Source: Corallium rubrum (Eukaryota; Cnidaria; Anthozoa; Scleralcyonacea; Coralliidae). Taken from it: a stretch of 64,000 bases of DNA. The notes under the pieces were generated by a model. It did no database searches, had not been told where the DNA came from, and saw nothing but the letters and a program-made list of their open reading frames with translations. Of this stretch, positions 45,712 through 57,700 are shown in pieces (position 1 is the stretch's first letter; the number at the start of each line of letters is the position of its first letter). The position numbers and the translations under genes are program-made. The stretch lies in the NCBI GenBank assembly GCA_964035015.1, contig OZ036000.1:3116099-3180098 (forward strand), in the 5' to 3' direction.

Positions 45712-48700
45712 TCAGTATCTCCATCCATCCGAGTCGTAATCAAAACATGCTAAAGCTGGACTGAACATACGTCTGAGTAAAAGCGATGATATAAGTTCGT
45801 CTGGGAGCATGGAATCCTCGTAATCTCGAGGACTACTGCCGCTATTCAAGGTAACATCATGTACTTCTTCCACAGCTGTCTTGATAACTTGGTGTTTCGA
45901 CGCTAGCTTGTACGAAAAAGATTCAAAATCGTCGTCTTCTGTCAGGTTCATGAGGCGTTTCAAAACTTCGAGAACTGAAACAAGAGAAACACCGTAATAG
46001 AACTTGCAGTGCTTTGCTCGAGACTTCAAGTAACTCTTGCCTTCTTGAGTCGTTTCCTTCAGATATTCGTCCATCACTTTACCGTGTGTTGTTTCGACAA
46101 GACCAGCTATACATCTAACGAAAAATAGCACAGTAAGACAAAAAATCGTCATATTCTAATTATTCTAATTATTCTAATTATTCTAATTATTCTAATTATT
46201 CTAATTATTCTAATTATTCTAATTATTCTAATTATTCTAATTATTCTAATTATTCTAATTATTCTAATTATTCTAATTATTCTAATTATTCTAATTATTC
46301 TAATTATTCTAATTATTCTAATTATTCTAATTATTCTAATTATTCTAATTATTCTAATTATTCTAATTGTTCTAATTATTGTAATTATTTTAATTTTTCT
46401 GATTATTCTAATCATTCTCTTATATATTAATACAATTATAATTCTGATAAATACTTTTATACATAACTATAATTAGAATATATTACGATTTTTAGCCTTT
46501 AAGTTAATCGAGAGGTCGCTGGTAGTACCTTTTTACAAGAACTGATAAACTTGAGCATGATTCACAAAGCAGCGTTACTTTCCAATCATCACTTAGTAAC
46601 ACTTTGTCCCGTCCAAACGAGCCATGCTGAGGAGTAGCAAGAAGTCGCGAAGATAACTATTAAAATAAAACATAAGTTGATGAGACTAAAAGAAAGGGAA
46701 CAAAGAAGGGAGGGAGGAAGGAAGGAAGGAAGGAAGGAAGGAAGGAAGGAAGGAAGGAAGGGAAGGAAGGAAGGAAGGAAGGAAGGAAGGAAGGAAGGAA
46801 GGAAGGAAGGAAGGAAGGAAGGAACTACAAGAAAGAACATAAATACGAAGGATAAACGACGCACGTACCTCAAAGTAGAAATCCGTAAGCAAGAGACAAT
46901 CTTTGACAGTATTGCAGAGAACTTCAACAAACCGACTAATATGAACCTCTTCAAATGCTGGAATATTATCCCGAACTATAAAACGCAAATATTTAAAAAA
47001 ATACCTACGAAAGATACATAAATTATTGATGGTTTAAAAAGGTTTGGTAACTTACTGAAGGCTTTCTGATCGTCTTTCTTTTCTGGAGTTGCTGCTGGCT
47101 TTTCAACGGATGGTGTGCAGCCCTTCTTAGCTACAAAGACTACAACTTCGCACAAACTTTCAAAACGTCGTCTTGACTCGTATCCTCGAACGCGATCATT
47201 CTCGTCTATGTGCTTCACTGCTGCAATGGCTATGTCGAAAGCCAGCTGAAGATTGGCGTCTAGGGGCTGACTCACGTGACTTTCATCACTCGTTCCAGGT
47301 TTATCACTTGGAGACATCGAACTGTCCGCAAAAAGTTCTTTCTACAAGACAATGGTAAGGCGAGAAACATTCTTTGTGATAACAATAATGATGATGACGA
47401 TGATGATGATAATGATGATAATGATGATAAGGATGATGATGACGATGATAACGATGATGATAATGATGATGATGATAATGATGATGATGATGATGATAAT
47501 GATGATGATAATAATGATGACGATGATGATAATAATGATGATGATGATGATAATCATGATGATAAGGATGATGATAATGATGACGATGATGATGATAATA
47601 ATGATGATAATGATGATGATGATGATAATGATGAGGATGATGATGATAATAATGATGATGATGATGATAAAAATGATGACGATGAAGAAGATGACGACGA
47701 CGACATCCCTAGAGACAACGCTGAACATTGACTTACCAACCCTCCCAGGGAATCTTGGTTATCATCTGATTCCGTGTCCTTGTGCAACGTGTGCATTAGT
47801 TTCATTGCTCGGGCAAGATAGTCCAGCTTGTTGGTTTGAGGCAGCGATGAAGACGGTATAAAAGTCATCATTTCTTTACAAATCGAAGGAAAGAGAAGAG
47901 CTCGCTTTGCCGGACGTTCTTTTTCCACAGTCCTAAAACACAGAACTCAATATTAGAGAAATTGAAGAAGGAATAGATTCTAAACTGTAGTGGTAATACA
48001 GTACAGTACAATACAAGGCAGTACAGTGCAATGCAGTACAGTACAGTACAGTACAGTACAGTACAGTACAGTACAGTACAGTACAGTACAGTACAGTACA
48101 GTACAGTACAGTACACAACACAACACAATGGTGTAGTCACCCTTTTGGACCAAAAACAATTGAGTACTGTTCCTATGGCTTTAAAAATTTCTTGAAAACT
48201 TACCGACATAACTGCAAAATCTCATTAATTTTCTTCTGATTGTCACGTTTCAACAAGGCTAACAAAGCGTCTTTGACCATAATCCATACACGGTCTTCAC
48301 GTTTCTACAAAATAAATGAAAACGTTGCAGTACTCTAGGGAAGGAAAGACAGGCGAAGCAAGACAGAAAGAAGAAAGGAAAGAATAAGAAAAAAAAAGAA
48401 AAAGGAGAAAAAGAAGGAAAGAATCAAAAGGGAAAGAAAATAAAAAAAGTGAAAGAAAATTAAAAAAACTAAGAGTGAGACAAAGAAGCAGAAAGAAAAG
48501 AGGAAGAGAAGGGAAAGAAGAGAAGAGAAGAGAAGAGAAGAGAAGAGAAGAGAAGAGAAGAGAAGAGAAGAGAAGAGAAGAGAAGAGAAGAGAAGAGAAG
48601 AGAAGAGAAGAGAAGAGAAGAGAAGAGAAGAGAAGAGAAGAGAAGAGAAGAGGGGAGGGGAGGGGAGAAGAGGAGAGAAGAGATAGAAAAAAGAGAATAG

Positions 48701-51700
48701 AAGAAATAGAGGAAGATAGAGAGTAGACGTGGAAATAAGAAGGAAAGGAAGAACATAATTTAAAGGGAAACAAAAAAGCAGAACAAGGCAACGCAAGAAG
48801 AGTCATTAATTAAAACATGTAAAAACAAAGAACTCTGCACTTTTCAAACTGACCTGGTCAGATTCCAACATCTGAGTACATACACGAAGTACTTCGTCGT
48901 CATTGAAACACTTCACGGACCCAGAAGAGTCGTTGTGTTGTCTCTCAAAAATCAAATCAAACGCCTTCACATCAATTTTGTTGCTGATACGACAAAGCCA
49001 TCTAAACAAAAAAAAACATGATTCTTTCGAAATCAGGTAAGCATTGAAAAAAAAGGACCAGTGAGCTCTATATGACTATATATAACTATTTGGTCTTAAG
49101 GCACTGTACCCATCAAAGACAAGAACTTGTAAAAGGAATAGATCATTTTCATCTGACGTCACGGCGGTCATATTGGTGTACCAAAACAATGAAATGGCGG
49201 CCATATTGGTGTACCATCTTTATCCTATGGGAATTTAGCTCTATTCTTATTCAAATATTTCGTATTGTTTCACCACCCCAATGGGGCCACCGACCACGCG
49301 AGTGAAAACGATCCATATCTTACCAACACCGCTGCCAAACGTTTGGCGCATTCGCGACGTCCGAGATCGTCCTCAGAAAAAGAGCGGGAAAAGCTCCGAG
49401 AGTCCGACACAAAAGTTAAAATTATAAGCATACTACAAAAAAAGTAAGGTAATTTGTGCATGGCGTCTTTGTCAAAATTGTAACATATTCTGAATTTATC
49501 CCTTCGTAATTTTCTTTACTCTTTTTTTAAAACACAAATGAATAGTCGAGTCTTACTTAGTCTTCGCTGTCTGGTTGTTGTCGCCACGGCTTCTCTTGAT
49601 GTTTATTCTAGCGAATTCACGCAAGCGCAATCGTTTGGCAGCGGTGTTTACCTTACCTTAGATTTCGCTGTAAAAATTCTGGGAAATTGTATTCGACAGT
49701 GTAGGAATCCAGCTGCAGCTTATGAAATGCATGATTCTTGACAGCATATGCATGTGTTCCTATTCTGACAGCAGTCTCATACAGTAGTCTTCGTTGATCA
49801 GTAACTGGCTGCTCTTTGACCAACATTCTGCGACCATGCACAACTAACATTTCGAAATTCTTGCGTTCCGTCTTAGCCGGGCTGGGCAACCCCCCGGGAG
49901 GCTTGCCTTCACTCAGACGAATCTTATCAGCTCGCTGTACCAACGAATGCGACAAATACAAAGTAGCGACGACTTTCTCGGGAATCATATTTTGAATGAA
50001 GTTCACTTTCTGATCGGCAATCGACGGTTTCTTCGAGCCCTGTGACGTCACAAGGACGTCATCTACGGACGAGCCGAGCATAACGGAGGCCAAGAATAAG
50101 CCATGTAGCACCTTATTGAGATGATCGTTACAGTTGGAAACAGTGTAGAGGACCGTTTCCACTAACTTCACCCAATGTCGACGACAAGAGTCAAAGAACA
50201 TTCGCATGTGAATATTCGCGCCGCAAGATTGCCCAGGTGACGTTTCAATTGTTTCCAAGGCAACGGTTAGACCATCCTCTGCTTGCTCACTGAGTTGCGA
50301 TTCTTGGTCAGGTTTGTAGAGGTGGGTGAATAGCGTCATAACCAAGGTGTACGGAGGTAGGAATCCGCGACCACCGTCACACAGATTAATGACACGTGAC
50401 GTCATCTTGCGTAGAAAGTCCACGTCAAAAGCAGATAAAGCCGAGTTCATCATTTTATCTGCGATGTATGTCTCCCAGTTAAACCACTCCACCTAAAACC
50501 AAAAAACAAAGGTACGTCACAAACGTATTAGCTGCTCAGAGTTGTTTAAATTGTCTTCAAAAACTCATTAATAATCATGAGTTAAACACGCATTAATGAA
50601 AATTGGTCAAAATGGAAATACACTTTTAAAACAATAATTTCTCAATTAGTTCCAACGAAACAGTTAAAAAGAAACAGAAACCCACCGTGGTTCTCTGGTG
50701 AAATTCTACATACCATCCATCTAAAAGAGTCATTTCGAAAAAAGTTGAAACATTCCTCAAGTGAATATTTGCATAAAAAATATAAAGAGCTCAGACGTCA
50801 AGCTAAATATCTGATCTCCACAGCGCGAGAAAATTTTTTCAGTCTTTTATCGACGGACATAAAATGCAATCCCAAACGCTTCTGGTCAGTGTTTAAGCTT
50901 TCGTCCAAAAAATCAAGCCTACCGGAATCTATTTCATTGGCAAACGCTAACAACGATGCAAGCAGAACTGTTGCGTCCAGTCCAAAATCGATTGCTGACC
51001 TTTTTAACAAATATTTTTCTTCCATATTTCACACGGAAACCCTCGCGGCAACACATGAAACCCAGAAAACGCTTTCTAATCAACAAACCCTATCAGATAT
51101 CAACCTGACAGAAGAGGAAATATTGTATTTCCTGAGAACGTTAAACGTGCACAAAGCCACTGGACCCGACGGCATATCAAATCGAATCTTAAAAGAAACT
51201 GCTGAACAGATTGCCCCCTCGCTATGTTTATTGTTCAACCTATCTTTGCAGTCTGGTACCTTTCCTGATGAATGGAAAACAAGTAATATCGTTCCTGTAT
51301 TTAAGAAAGGTAATAAAGATTACGTTGAGAACTACCGTCCAATTTCCCTACTCTCGAACATTTCAAAACTGCTGGAACGTTGTATACTGACCAGGATAAG
51401 AGACCACTTGTTACAATACATCAACCCAAACCAACACGGATTCATTCCTGGAAAGTCTTGCTCCACGCAGCTCGTACAGGTTCTGGAATGCATTGGCCAT
51501 CAACTTGACTTGGGAAAACAGACGGACGTAATCTATCTGGATATGAGTAAAGCGTTTGATAGAGTTCGCCACAGCGTGATTGTTGAAAAACTAAGAGACA
51601 TAAATATCCATGGAAACCTCCATTCCTGGTTTTGTTCATACTTATCGGGACGCAAACAGCGCGTCACTATTCCAGGAGCTACTTCGTCTACGCTTCCAGT

Positions 51701-54700
51701 CACATCAGGCGTCCCACAAGGATCTATTCTTGGTCCAATTCTCTTCCTACTCTACGTTAACGACCTACACGACTCTGTGACGTCTTCATCCATTGCTTGT
51801 TTTGCTGACGACACGAAACTGTTTAAGACCATAAACTCCTCTTCGGATGCGGATCTCCTCCAAGAAGACCTAAACAAACTGAACGATTGGTCACTGTCTT
51901 CTGGATTAAACTTCAACGAGCAGAAAACTAAGTGCCAAACGATCACTCGTAGAAAGATACCAGTGTATCACCAATACACTCTCAAAGGGCAGACCATCGA
52001 AAAGCTTGAGGCAGAGCGTGATCTTGGTGTATGGGTAACGCATGACTTAACCTGGTGCAAACAGGTTGCTGCCCAAGTTACAACTGCGAACAGATTTCTT
52101 GGCTGCGTCCGTCGCTCTTTGGGGGAGATCACTGACATTTCAGTTCGACGAACAATATACCTTGCTATTGTTCGTCCACACCTCGGATACGCGACCCAGG
52201 TGTGGTCACCGCAATCTATTGAGCTAATCAGACGTGTCGAAAGAGTGCAACGCCGTGCTACTAAAGTTATCCTGAATTTACCATTTCGCACCGCGACAAC
52301 CTACAAACAACGACTACTGTCTTTACAATTGTTTCCAATATCCTACTGGCATGAATATCTTGACTTGACCTTCTTCTTCAAAGCTGTGAACAACCTACTC
52401 GAAATTAACCCTGACATCCTACCTACTCCATATATGCCACTCAGAACAACAAGAAACAACTCAAACCCCGATATTCTCCACTTCCGTCCTCGCAAATGTA
52501 GAACAGTCACCTTCCAACGATCTTTCTTTACACGAATGTGTAGAACATGGAACACTCTACCGTGCGAAATGCGCAGAAAGGGAACCACTCTTAGACAGTT
52601 TAAGAGCCAGCTTCAGCTTTACTACCAAGCAGCAGTGGACCAGCTGTACGACCCAGAAGACCCGAGGTCATGGAAAACCATTTGTTTGAGATGCAACACA
52701 GCGCACAGTCTTATTAGTGCGAACTGCTGTTGTATCTAATGTCTAATTAATTGATTAATTGGTTGGTTGATTGATTGATTGATTGGTTAATTAATTGATT
52801 TAATTGATTAATTAATTAATTAATTAATGGATTGGTTGATTAATTGATTAATTAATTGTTAATTATTGATCGTTGGCTGCTGATTGTTGGATATTGACTG
52901 TTAATTGCTAATTAAGATAATTGTTGGATAAATTATTGGCAATTGGTGGTTGATAATTTGTAGTTGGCGACTGACGATTAATACTTAATGATTGGTAAAT
53001 AAGAACTAATAATTAATATTTGACAATAATTAATGGTTAATAATTAATACTTATAAAATAATTAATACAACGCAAATAATTAATATGGCCTTTCCTTTTT
53101 GCTTGGGACCGCAGTAATTGGCGATTGCTGTTGCGGCAACCCTGCCACATTATTTTAGATTTTACGTTATAACTTAACTTTCACTGTGAGTAATGAAGTT
53201 TGTTTGTTGTTGTTTTTTGTTTTGTTTTTTTGTTTTTTGTGGGTTTTTTTTAATTTTAATTAATTACTATTCTTGTTGAACCTTGTGGCAAAACTTAATA
53301 AATAAATAAACAAACGAAGTCGATGATGATCATAACGATGACGATGATGACGACGACCATGATTATGATTGAGGATGATGTTGATGATGATAACGACTAT
53401 GATGATGACGACCATAATTATGAAGATGATGACGACCATGATTATGAAGATGATTGAGGATGATGTTGATGATGATGATGATGATGATGAAGACCATGAT
53501 TATGAGGATGATGTTGATGATGATGACGACGACTATGATGATGACGACCATGATTATGAGGATGATGATGGTGATAACGACCATGATTATGATGATGATG
53601 ATGATGATAACGACGATGATTATGAGAATAATGATGATAATAATTATGATGTAATGATGATAATGAATATACGCAACTGATTCACTAGCTTTGATTAGGT
53701 AGTTTTTAAAGCTTATTCAATTCTCTCTTTTTTAAACTAAAGACGTTTAGTGTACCTGTATTTGAAGAGATGGTGCTGCAATCTTAGGCATTGCTAAACC
53801 AATCACTCCAAGACGAAAGATCAATGAACGAGCATCACTCGTCACATCATCACAATCCATCATTTCTTCGTCGCTGACTCCTCGATTTTGAACCTTAACA
53901 AGCTTCAACATCTCTGCGACCATTGCCTCGTTCTCTTCCAAAATATGCAAGAGGAAAGCCACGGACGTGACAGGAATAACACCATTCTCTTCGTTAAACA
54001 GACCCTCTTTCGTGCTTTTCTTCGCCGTTTTCTCATTCTCACTTTCGTCTTTCTTGGTTCCCTTTCTAGCTCTCTTTCTAGTCGCACGTTTTCCTTTCTT
54101 ACCGCGTTTGCTAGTGTTCGCGGGCGCTTTATCTTGAGCGACTTCGCCTTCATCGTAATCGACACACAATGTATCTTTGACCGGAACACGTAACTGTCCT
54201 TCCAACCACGAATTATAATATCGAACTACAGCTAACCCAAGAGCCATGGCGAGATGGACAGCTTGCTCTGTCTTCCCGTACACAGACAACGCCTCAACCA
54301 TATAACAGAAAACAGTCACAGAGGAAGAAAACGAGCCACACGTTAAGAGGACTGGGTAAGAGAAACGATCTCGTAAGTCGTCTGGGTTTTCTCTCGGGCT
54401 AGACTTGGTGGTTTCTATGGTAACACAACGTTCGATGGTTACTTCAGCTAGATGGTTACTCTTAAATGGATCCTCTTCGAGCCCGAGGCAGTCCCACGAA
54501 AAACCTTTCAGACCTTTGATGTGTTTCTGCGAATCCCATCGCATAAACTCCTTCTTAGTAGTAGTACCAACAGCACCTAAAAATACAACAAGACTTTAGT
54601 CAAAAAATGGAGCAAATGAAAATGTGGTACACCACCAAGAGTTTTAGTAATGAAATACTAACGTTTCAAGCAAAGCCCTTCATCAGAATAAATGTGACGA

Positions 54701-57700
54701 AGAGCTCTGCTCGAAACGTCCGGATGTCGTTACAAACAAATCTCAGCAGTTTACCAATTTTTCGCTTTTCTCTATCCAAACTGCCTACGCAACACTCTAG
54801 TTTTCTACATATACACCATAAACTTAATCTAGATATTTGTAAGTAATAACATGACTTTTCGGGAAATTAGCGATCAAACTTCCCCGCCGCCGAGGGAAGA
54901 TTTGTGAAAGGCCGAGGGCTGCAGGCCCGAGGACTTTTACAAATCTTCCCGAGGCAAAGGGGAAATTTAATCGCTAATTTCCCGAAAAGTCATGTTATTA
55001 GTTTGTAATATTATGATCGCTGAGGAAAACTTTGAGAATCTTACCGACAGGAAATTTACACGGTTGATCAGAGAAGTTGCATCTAATTTTCCCGTGCATG
55101 TTGGTGAGGGAAAATATATGCAAGCGGAAAATTTAGAAGAAGACAAAGGATTTCTTTCTCTTCTAATTTTCCCTCATCAACATGCACGGGAAAATTAGAA
55201 GGATTTCTTTGTCTTCTAATTTTACCTCATCAACATGCACGGGAAAATTAGAAGACAAAGGATAAATTTCCCTCTTGCATGAGCGATGAGGGAAATACGA
55301 GGTTTACATTCCCTCGGAGAACAGAATAATCCGAGGTGATCATGGTATTATGTTGGTAACAACATACTGAGCGGTAACTTGGCTTCAAGAACTTCTAGAG
55401 TGGTAAAGATTTCTTCACGTTCTTTCATTGTTATAGCTGGGTTTAATACCAACAGACGCCAAAGCCTTGCGAGTTGATCACGAAATAACCAACACCTGCA
55501 ACAAACAGAAACAAATAAACTGCATATGAGGGCTGGACTTCCAGTAGAGGACAATTTTCAAAAACGTAATTCATCGAGGAGATTATTTGAAGTTCTCTAC
55601 TGCTGTTAATGACCACCAAAATGGAACATTTGTGTTATAGTGCTAATTAGGAGAGTGCTTATTAGAGACAGGTACTTATTAGAGAGAAGGGGTGCTTATT
55701 AGAGAAAAGGGTGCTAATTAGAGAAGTGAATACTAATTAGAGAAAAGGGTGCTAATTAGAGAAAAGGGTGTTAATTAGAGAAAAGGGTGTTAATTAGAGA
55801 AAAGGGTGTTAATTAGAGAAAAGGGTGCTAATTAGAGAAGCGAGTGTTAATTAGAGAAAAGAGCACTAATTAGAGAAAAAGGGTGCAAATTAGAGAAGAG
55901 GGTGCTAATTAGAGAAAGAGGGTGCTAATTAGAGAAACGAGTGCTAATTAGAGAAAAAGGGTACAAATTAGAGAAGAGGGTGCTAACTAGAGAAAGAGGG
56001 TGCTAATTAGAGAAAAAGGGTGCTAATTAGAGAAAAGGGTGCCAATTAGAGAAAAAGGGTGCTAATTAGAGAAAAGGGTGCTAATTAGAGAAAAGGGTGC
56101 TAATTAGAGAAAAGGGTGCTAATTAGAGAAAAGGGTGCCAATTAGAGAAAAAGGGTGTTAATTAGATAAAAGGGTGCCAATTAGAGAAGGGTGCTAATTA
56201 GAGAAAAAGGGTGCTAATTAGAGAAAAGGGTGCTAATTAGAGAAAAGGGTGCTAATTAGAGAAAAGGGTGCCAATTAGAGAAAAAGGGTGTTAATTAGAG
56301 AAAAGGGTGCCAATTAGAGAAGGGTGCTAATTAGAGAAAAGGGTGCTAATTAGAGAAAAGGGTGCCAATTAGAGAAAAAGGGTGCCAATTAGAGAAAAAG
56401 GGTGCTAATTAGAGAAAAAGGGTGCCAATTAGAGAAAAGGGTGCTAATTAGAGAAAAGGGTGCCAATTAGAGAAAAAGGGTGCTAATTAGAGGGTGCTAA
56501 TTAGAGAAAAGGGTGCTAATTAGAGAAAAGGGTGCTAATTAGAGAAAAGGGTGCTAATTAGAGAAAAGGGTGCTAATTAGAGAAGAGGGTGCTAATTAGA
56601 GAAAAGAGTGCTAATTAGATAAAGGGTGCTAATGAGAGAAAGGGGTGCTAATTAGAGAGAAGAGTACTTATTATGGAAGAGAGTGCTTACTAAAGAGACA
56701 TTGATTCAAAAGCAGTGGTAACCATATTGTAAAACTTACTGTTGTGGTCTTGGGATGCATCCTAGGTGTGAGTTACTCTCAAAAACCTTCGAATCATAAC
56801 GATAATAATCTCGTTGGTTCCTCTCCTCAATCACATCCATCAACTGTACTGTGAAAGTCTGTACAGCTTTCAATGAGTAACCAAAATCATCCTTCAGAAG
56901 TTCCTCACAAGTTTTCAAGAATTTTGAAATCTCTTGGCTTTTCTCGCGTGAATAGGAATGTTTGTAGGAATTGTAGGAGAATGAGATGTTTCCAGTAATA
57001 TCAGAGAACTCACAAAAGTAATCTATTTGGTAGGTAATAAAATTCATTAAATAGGTTATGTCTTACACATCAACTAACACGTCTTTACTTATACTGGATA
57101 ATCCTATCAGTCATATCTAAACTGTTCTTCCTAGAGCTCCAGGAAGGACCATTCCTTATTGGTCTAGTGTTACCACAGGACGAACCAGAGGAAATTAAAA
57201 CTATTCATACTGGATAACTCTATCAATCATATCTCTGTTCTTCCTAGAGGTCCAGTAAGGGTCAATCTGTTACTACAGAAGAAAACTAAACCAACTTTAT
57301 TTATACTGGATAATCCTATCAGTCATATCTAAATTGTTCTCCATAGAGGTCCAGTACGGACCATTCTCTCATTGGTCCAGTGTTATTACAGGAGAAAATT
57401 GGAGCACCCAGAGAAAAATCCCAGAGTCAAACTGGAGCGATATAGACTTTGGTATTTTACTCTGGCTAACGCCATATGATTTTACTCGTCAAAGGAAGGA
57501 GTTCTCAGGTGCCAAGGGGTTAATAGCGACGTTCAGATCCCACTACCGCTACCGTAAATGTGGTTAAACTGGTGTAATGTTCGTTTTTTCGTTCTGTAGT
57601 TGTAGTTGGTTTTAATCCTGGTATCGTAAAATGCTTTCTTTTTGCACTAGGTTTGAGACCTGCAACCATTACTGAATGTAAAAACAATATTTGACATGCT

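Noticed and set aside
47276..47861. Acidic poly-Asp and poly-Met/Ile frames
   Set aside because: They arise from the GAT microsatellite in an intron.
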